From JBBQCW01 sp038319025 (GTDB taxonomy: Bacteria; Actinomycetota; Thermoleophilia; Solirubrobacterales; Solirubrobacteraceae), in the NCBI GenBank assembly GCA_038319025.1, contig JBBQCW010000009.1:1-64000 (forward strand): a DNA stretch of 64,000 bases, written 5' to 3'. This document shows, in pieces, positions 59,464 to 64,000 of the stretch; position 1 is the stretch's first letter, and each line of letters opens with the position of its first letter. The notes under the pieces are model-generated. The model had not been told where the DNA came from. It saw only the letters and a list, made by a program, of their open reading frames with translations, and did no database searches. The translations under genes and the position numbers were made by a program.

Positions 59464-59616
59464 CGTTCGGGGGGCCTTACCCGGGGTGCGTAGGGGGCTC
59501 GGGGCGACCGGGCGATCGCCTGGGCGAGATAGTGGCGCATACCGCCCCTTTTTCGCCCATCGCGTTTCTGCGCTGCCCGGCGCGTAGTTCGCCGTCGCCG
59601 GTCCACAGCCGGCCAG

Positions 59617-59766
59617 TCACGTCACCGGTTCGACCTGCAGGCCCGGCGCCACCGCCGCGATCGCCAGGAAGTCACGGTCACGCGTCAGCAGCACGGCGTC
59701 GATCGACCACGCCGCCACCGCGATTTGAACGTCAGGGAACGCCACCGGCGTGCCGGCAGCGCGTAG
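59617..59766 (-). pseudogene. VapC (PIN toxin) 3' remnant
   Basis: About 49 residues match only the C-terminal end of a PIN domain: GTPVAFPDVQIAVAAWSIDA, VLLTRDRDFLAIAA, with the last acidic Asp pair. Upstream in frame the sequence is unrelated and lies antisense to the MOSC gene. The N-terminal half, with the first catalytic Asp, is missing, and no antitoxin is present. It is a truncated relic, 30 bp from the MOSC gene start. Confidence 0.6.
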
Positions 59767-59796
59767 CCAAACCCCGTGTCTCGTAGATTCCCGCGT

Positions 59797-60528
59797 ATGC
59801 CCACGTTCACCGGCACCGTCGTGGAACTGCACCGCTGGCCGGTCAAATCGATGGCCGGAGAGCCGGTTGACGCGCTGCGCCTGGACCCGCGTGGCGCTGG
59901 CGGTGACCGCACCCACGCGCTCTGGGACACCGACCGCGACCGACGGCTCACGGTCCGCCAGGCGCCGGGGATGCTGCAGTGGCGCGCCCGCTACCCCGAC
60001 CAGGACGGCGCGGCCCTCGACCCTGCGACGCCGCCCGAGCCTGAGGTCACGGGCCCCGACGGCACCGTCTACGCGTGGAGCGACAGCGCGCTCCCCCTGG
60101 CGCTCTCGCAGCACCTCGGCATTCCCATGCGGCTCACCCGCCGGATCGAGGGCCAGCAGGATCTACCCAACAGCGTCCTGCTCACCACGCAGGCGTCCCT
60201 GGCCACGCTCGCCGACGAACTCCACGCACCGCTTGACCTGCGTCGGTTTCGCACCAATGTCCACGTCGCGCTGGATGCCCCGGCCTTCTCCGAGGAGCAG
60301 GGCTGGCAAGGCGGTCGCGTCCAAATCGGCGACGCCGAACTGACGACCCTCCACGCGTGCGTGCGTTGCGTGATCCCCACCAGAGATCCGGACACGACCA
60401 GCAAGGACCCACTGATTCTGCGCCACCTCGCGCGCGAGCACGGGACGATCTTCGGCATCAACCTCGCGCCGCTTGGCCCGGCCATGATTCGGGTCGGCGA
60501 CGCTGTCGAGGTGCGGACGCCAGGCTGA
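59797..60528 (+). CDS. MOSC domain protein
   Basis: This 243-residue protein has an N-terminal beta-barrel (TGTVVELHRWPVKSMAGEPV, the MOSC_N type) and a MOSC domain with LHACVRCVIPTRDPDT, where the Cys is the probable molybdenum-linked residue. GINLAPLGPAMIRVGDAVEV is the usual end. Related to the sulphur-carrying domain of molybdenum cofactor sulphurase and to mARC/YcbX reductases. The start is ATG 59797 (59776 is possible). No adjacent molybdopterin gene. Confidence 0.85.
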   Translation: MPTFTGTVVELHRWPVKSMAGEPVDALRLDPRGAGGDRTHALWDTDRDRRLTVRQAPGMLQWRARYPDQDGAALDPATPPEPEVTGPDGTVYAWSDSALPLALSQHLGIPMRLTRRIEGQQDLPNSVLLTTQASLATLADELHAPLDLRRFRTNVHVALDAPAFSEEQGWQGGRVQIGDAELTTLHACVRCVIPTRDPDTTSKDPLILRHLAREHGTIFGINLAPLGPAMIRVGDAVEVRTPG

Positions 60529-61296
60529 CTAAAGACCGCGCTCGGCCCGGCGCAGCGACGTCATCGCCCAAGTGCCTAGGACGACCACGAGCGCACAGCC
60601 CAGCCCGAAGGCCAGCGCGGTGTCCTCCGGCACGCCGGCGACAAAGCCCCGGCCGGCGTTGAGCAGGTACGTCGCCGGGTTGTACTGGGCGGCCGTGTCG
60701 ATCCAGCCGGTGAGCAGCGCCTGGGGCACGTACACGGGGGCCAGGAACAGGCCGACAAAGATCGGCACCTGCATGATCGGGCCGGCCTGCAGCGACTTGG
60801 CCCGGTAGGAGACGCCTGCCGACCAGAGCGTAGAGGCGATGTTCAGCAGCATCCCGAGCGTGACGAGCCCGATGAACTGCGACGGGCTGCCCAGCACGCG
60901 CATCCCGCTGGCCACGGCGGCGACGGTCACGATGAACGCGGTGAAACCAAAGCGGACCAGGCCGCCCGCGACATAGCCCAGCAGGATGCCGCTGCGATGC
61001 GGCGTGGCCAGGAAGAGCCGCCGAGCGAACCCGCTCTCGAAGTCCGCGGCGACGCCCAGGCCCATGAAGAACCCGCCGAAGGCGGCGGACTGCAAAAAGA
61101 CGAACACGTACTGGAAGGCGGTGTAGCCCGCCGGATAATCAAAGCCCGGCACCTTTGACACCGCCGACAGGCCGCCGGCAAAGGCCACCAGGAACACGAG
61201 CGGGAACGCCAGCGACGGGACGATGATCGCCGGATTGGTGAACGAAGAGTGGAGGTTGCGCCAGGCCACGGCCCGCGCCACGTGCAGCGTGCTCAT
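60529..61296 (-). CDS. ABC-2 type transporter permease
   Basis: The 255-residue membrane protein has six predicted helices with the ABC-2 pattern: RNLHSSFTNPAIIVPSLAFP, QSAAFGGFFMGLGVAADFES and LPLATPHRSGILLGYVAGG-like loops. It is the last gene of a three-gene export operon and overlaps the upstream permease by 4 bp. It pairs with that permease under the same ATPase. Confidence 0.88.
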   Translation of the reverse strand: MSTLHVARAVAWRNLHSSFTNPAIIVPSLAFPLVFLVAFAGGLSAVSKVPGFDYPAGYTAFQYVFVFLQSAAFGGFFMGLGVAADFESGFARRLFLATPHRSGILLGYVAGGLVRFGFTAFIVTVAAVASGMRVLGSPSQFIGLVTLGMLLNIASTLWSAGVSYRAKSLQAGPIMQVPIFVGLFLAPVYVPQALLTGWIDTAAQYNPATYLLNAGRGFVAGVPEDTALAFGLGCALVVVLGTWAMTSLRRAERGL

Positions 61297-62069
61297 GTGC
61301 GCTCCATCCGGTGCTTGAGGGCCGAGCCGCTGGCCAGGATCGCGATCAGCCCGATGCCGCCGGCGATCAGGAACGCCTTCAGCAGCGCCTCACCATCCCA
61401 GCCGGTGATGATCAGCGACCGGACCCCTTCGACCATGTAGGAGACCGGATTCCAGTCGGCGATCGTGCGAAACCAGTCGGTGGCGATCAGGTTGCGTGGC
61501 AGGTTGATCGAGCTGAGGAAGAACGTGACGAACAGCAGCGGGAAGAGCCCCTGGACCGCTTCGGCCGAGCCGGTCCGCAGCGCCAGCCAGATCCCTATCG
61601 CACCGAACGCGATGCCGATGACCACGGCGAGCACGATCAGCACGACGGCTCCGAGGAATCCGCTGGCCAGCGTCACGCCGAAGATGAGGCCGACCGTGAG
61701 GTAGATGATCGCTCCGAGCAGGCAGACGAACACCGCGCCCGCGAGCTGGCCCGCGATCAGCGCCGAGCCGCGCAGCGGTGTCAGCGACAGCCGGTTCATG
61801 AACCCAGTCTCGACGTCTCCCGCCAGCTCGGTGCCCGCTGTCGTGGAGGCGAAAAGCGCGCCCTGCATGAAGCAGACGGCCAGACCGAAGCTGAGGTAGT
61901 TGTCGGTGGGGAAGCCGGGGATCTTCGTCGCGGCCGTCAGGCCCGAGGCGTTCACGGCCAGCAGGATCAGCGGGAACATGATGGTCGGGAAGACCATCGC
62001 GGGCTGGCGCAGCGTGCGCTGGATCGAGCGGCGGGCGATCAGCCCAACCTGGCCGGCGGCGTGGAGCAT
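61293..62069 (-). CDS. ABC-2 type transporter permease
   Basis: This 258-residue protein has a similar layout to the downstream permease: RRSIQRTLRQPAMVFPTIMF, MQGALFASTTAGTELAGDVE and an ISINLPRNLI-type loop near the end. Together with the 60529 gene it probably forms a heterodimeric exporter. Its start overlaps the ATPase stop by one base, and its stop overlaps the next start. Confidence 0.88.
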   Translation of the reverse strand: MLHAAGQVGLIARRSIQRTLRQPAMVFPTIMFPLILLAVNASGLTAATKIPGFPTDNYLSFGLAVCFMQGALFASTTAGTELAGDVETGFMNRLSLTPLRGSALIAGQLAGAVFVCLLGAIIYLTVGLIFGVTLASGFLGAVVLIVLAVVIGIAFGAIGIWLALRTGSAEAVQGLFPLLFVTFFLSSINLPRNLIATDWFRTIADWNPVSYMVEGVRSLIITGWDGEALLKAFLIAGGIGLIAILASGSALKHRMERT

Positions 62070-63067
62070 CAGTCGCCGGCCACCGGGATGGCGGCCGCGT
62101 CGGCTAGAGCCTCGTCGCCCTCGCCCTCCAGCTTGCGACCTGTCTTGGCCAGGAAGACGTCATCGAGCGTGGGCGAGTGCACCTCGATCTGAGCCGGCCG
62201 CAGACCTTCGGCATCCAGCGCGCGGACCACCTCCACCAGTTCTCCGCGCCCTTCAGCGAGGCGCACGGCAACAGCGTTGATGGCGCCGGGGACCAGTTCG
62301 CCGAACTTTTCCAGCACCCGCTCGAAGCCGCCGCGCTCGGATTCATCAGACGGCACCGCCTCGAGGGTCGGGCGGCCGATGCCGGCCTTCAGCGCCGCGG
62401 GGGTGTCTTCGGCGACGATCTTCCCCGCGTCGATGATGCCGACACGATGAGCCAGCACGTCGGCCTCCTCCAGGTACTGCGTGGTCAGGAAGACCGTGAC
62501 GCCGTCATCCTTGGCCAGATTGCCGACGTCCTCCCACAGGGCCGCACGGCTCTGCGGGTCCAGGCCCGTTGTCGGCTCGTCGAGAAAGATGATCGACGGG
62601 CGATGGATGAGCGCGAGGGCCAGATCCAGCCGGCGCTTCATGCCGCCTGAGTAACCCCCCACCTTTCGATCCGCCGCCTCGGTGAGGCCGACGCGCTCCA
62701 GCAGTTCGGTGCCGCGGGAGCGCCGGTCGGCCTTGCTGAGCCCCTGCAGACCGCCCTGCAGGTTCATGTGCTCGCGGCCGGTGAGGTAATTATCCAGCGC
62801 GGCCTCTTGCAGCGCGGCGCCGATGCGCGAACGGACCTGCGGCCCCTGAGTGGCGACGTCGAACCCCGCGACGGTGGCGCTACCGGCCGTGGGCGGAAGG
62901 AGGGTCGTGAGCATGAGAACCGTCGTGGACTTGCCGGCGCCGTTGGGGCCCAAGAAGCCGTAGATCTCTCCCGGGGCCACGGAGATATCGATGCCGTCGA
63001 CGGCGCGGATGCCGCCCTTGAACTCGCGCACGAGGCCATGTACTTCGATGCCGTTGGTGGGGGCCAT
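62069..63067 (-). CDS. ABC transporter ATPase subunit, export type
   Basis: From ATG 63067 the protein has 332 residues. Walker A is FLGPNGAGKSTTVLML, the signature is GGYSGGMKRRLDLALALIHR and Walker B is IIFLDEPTTGLDPQSR. A C-terminal extension after residue 235 is like the daunorubicin-resistance DrrA type. It powers export of a drug, lipid or polymer with the two downstream permeases. Divergent from the MarR gene at 63135. Confidence 0.93.
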   Translation of the reverse strand: MAPTNGIEVHGLVREFKGGIRAVDGIDISVAPGEIYGFLGPNGAGKSTTVLMLTTLLPPTAGSATVAGFDVATQGPQVRSRIGAALQEAALDNYLTGREHMNLQGGLQGLSKADRRSRGTELLERVGLTEAADRKVGGYSGGMKRRLDLALALIHRPSIIFLDEPTTGLDPQSRAALWEDVGNLAKDDGVTVFLTTQYLEEADVLAHRVGIIDAGKIVAEDTPAALKAGIGRPTLEAVPSDESERGGFERVLEKFGELVPGAINAVAVRLAEGRGELVEVVRALDAEGLRPAQIEVHSPTLDDVFLAKTGRKLEGEGDEALADAAAIPVAGD

Positions 63068-63097
63068 GGGACGAAACCCTAGCGCATCGTTGAGCAT

Positions 63098-63110
63098 GGC
63101 AACCATTGCC
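63098..63110. promoter_or_regulatory. Candidate MarR operator
   Basis: GGCAA-CCA-TTGCC is a 5-bp inverted repeat centred between the divergent ABC ATPase (63067) and MarR (63135) starts. The position suits a repressor controlling both. Confidence 0.4.
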
Positions 63111-63134
63111 GAAACCAAGTAGTATTCGAGAGCC

Positions 63135-63581
63135 ATGACCCTCACGGACAGCGACGCGACGGCCACGACCGCACCGGCGGGCGAGGTCTGGGAGCTCCTC
63201 CACGAGCTCGTCCAGCAGCAGCGGTGGCGGGCCATGGCGATCGCCGCCGAGTTCGACCTTTCCCCACCCCAGATGTGGGCGCTGCGGGCCCTGGAGCCCG
63301 GTCGCCCAGCCGCCATGAGCGACCTCGCGGGGGCGCTGCACTGCGACAACTCCAACGTCACGGGCATCATCGATCGCCTTGAGGAGCACGGGCTGGTTGA
63401 GCGGCGCGCCGCCGAGCACGACCGCCGCGTCAAGCATCTTGTGGTCACCGCTGAGGGAGCAAAGGTCCGCGAACGGCTGGGCGAGGCGTTCACGACCGCG
63501 CCGGCGCCGATCGCGACACTCAGCGAGCAGGATCAGCTCGCCCTGCGCGACATCCTTCGCCGCGCGCTCGACCGCGCCTGA
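63135..63581 (+). CDS. MarR family transcriptional regulator
   Basis: The 148-residue protein has the MarR winged helix: FDLSPPQMWALRALEPGRP, then ALHCDNSNVTGIIDRLEEHG, with the wing RRAAEHDRRVKHLVVTAEG. It has no Cys at sensing positions. MarR proteins commonly repress adjacent efflux operons, and the divergent ABC export operon is the likely target, with release by an exported compound. Confidence 0.88.
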   Translation: MTLTDSDATATTAPAGEVWELLHELVQQQRWRAMAIAAEFDLSPPQMWALRALEPGRPAAMSDLAGALHCDNSNVTGIIDRLEEHGLVERRAAEHDRRVKHLVVTAEGAKVRERLGEAFTTAPAPIATLSEQDQLALRDILRRALDRA

Positions 63582-63590
63582 CTTCGCCGG

Positions 63591-64000
63591 TCAGACGGCG
63601 CTGACCGGCCGCGGACCCGCACCGACATACTTGGCGGTCGGGCGGATCAGCCTGGCCTCACGCTTCTGCTCGAGGATGTGGGCCGACCAACCGGCGACGC
63701 GCGCGCAAGTGAACATCGACGTGAACAGATTCGCCGGTACCTGAGCGGTATCGAGCACCACGGCCGACCAGAACTCGACGTTCGTCGCCAGCACGCGGTC
63801 GGGATAGCGCACGGCCAGTTCGGCCAGCGCCGCCTTCTCCAGCGCCTCCGCGACCTCGTACCGGGCGGAGCCCAGCTCCTTGGCCGTGCGGCGCAGCACG
63901 CGGGCACGCGGGTCCTCGGCGCGATACACGCGATGCCCGAAGCCCATCAGGCGCTCGCCACGATCCATGGCGTCCTTGACCCACTTGCCGGCGTCGCCCT
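63591..64000 (-). CDS. Citrate synthase, C-terminal part (cut by the window edge)
   Basis: The frame is open to base 64000, so the N-terminus lies to the right. The visible part reads GDAGKWVKDAMDRGERLMGF, then GFGHRVYRAEDPRA (citrate-synthase His motif), then LATNVEFWSAVVLDTAQVP and ILEQKREARLIRPTAKYVG. The NVEFW variant, with Glu where many enzymes have Asp, is usual in actinobacterial citrate or methylcitrate synthases. It condenses acetyl- or propionyl-CoA with oxaloacetate. Converges on the MarR gene. Confidence 0.9.
   Translation of the reverse strand, partial: GDAGKWVKDAMDRGERLMGFGHRVYRAEDPRARVLRRTAKELGSARYEVAEALEKAALAELAVRYPDRVLATNVEFWSAVVLDTAQVPANLFTSMFTCARVAGWSAHILEQKREARLIRPTAKYVGAGPRPVSAV

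Noticed and set aside
62069..63493. A longer ABC ATPase starting at 63493
   Set aside because: The first 140 codons lie antisense to the MarR gene; the ATPase domain starts at ATG 63067.

Overview
The window is high-GC, densely packed bacterial chromosome. The gene content points to a Gram-positive actinobacterium, probably of the Thermoleophilia/Solirubrobacterales type: a fused PafBC activator, a groESL operon under paired CIRCE elements, an Lhr helicase, a family 5 uracil-DNA glycosylase, many secreted cell-wall enzymes, GTG and TTG starts, and 4-bp ATGA/GTGA gene overlaps. This placement is inferred from gene content and style; no marker gene was compared. I saw no rRNA, intact tRNA, insertion sequence or CRISPR array.

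Bases 1 to about 5571 look like the right end of an integrated genomic island. They end in the 3' part of a tRNA-Phe gene (anticodon loop to discriminator base) with no 5' half, the scar expected when an element integrates into a tRNA. The visible cargo is the C-terminal part of a RapA/SNF2-type helicase, a P-loop ATPase coupled to a paralogue-like protein whose P-loop is degenerate, a DUF91/NucS-like nuclease and two orphan antitoxin-like genes. This is the best candidate in the window for an undescribed, possibly anti-phage, system. The rest of it lies left of base 1.

Bases 5.6-21 kb hold housekeeping and accessory genes: a VOC protein, an unusual polysaccharide pyruvyl transferase/PP-loop fusion, a carotenoid oxygenase divergent from a PadR regulator, an IclR regulator and SDR, a secreted PLC-like protein, an ammonium transporter with an altered twin-His site, a VapBC pair, and an FAD monooxygenase coupled to a nitrilase-like protein lacking the usual Cys. 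Bases 20-27 kb are rich in envelope and secreted functions: PAP2 phosphatase, lytic transglycosylase-like protein, PQQ sugar dehydrogenase, coiled-coil M15 peptidase and L,D-transpeptidase. An ECF sigma factor, a PhaC-like hydrolase, a second hydrolase and a ROK kinase follow.

Bases 30-40 kb contain an HD nuclease, a membrane protein, PafBC, a beta-helix secreted protein and the dTDP-rhamnose genes rmlA-rmlD-rmlB without rmlC. Bases 40-57 kb mix nucleic-acid repair and nucleotide sanitation (UdgB, NudC, Lhr, Nei, a Nudix protein) with a Phd-VapC pair, a second PQQ sugar dehydrogenase, a GDPD and a Crp/Fnr regulator. Bases 57.3-59.5 kb carry groES-groEL with promoter, two CIRCE operators and tandem hairpins. 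A VapC remnant, a MOSC protein, an ABC-2 export operon divergent from its probable MarR regulator, and the C-terminal part of a citrate synthase complete the window.
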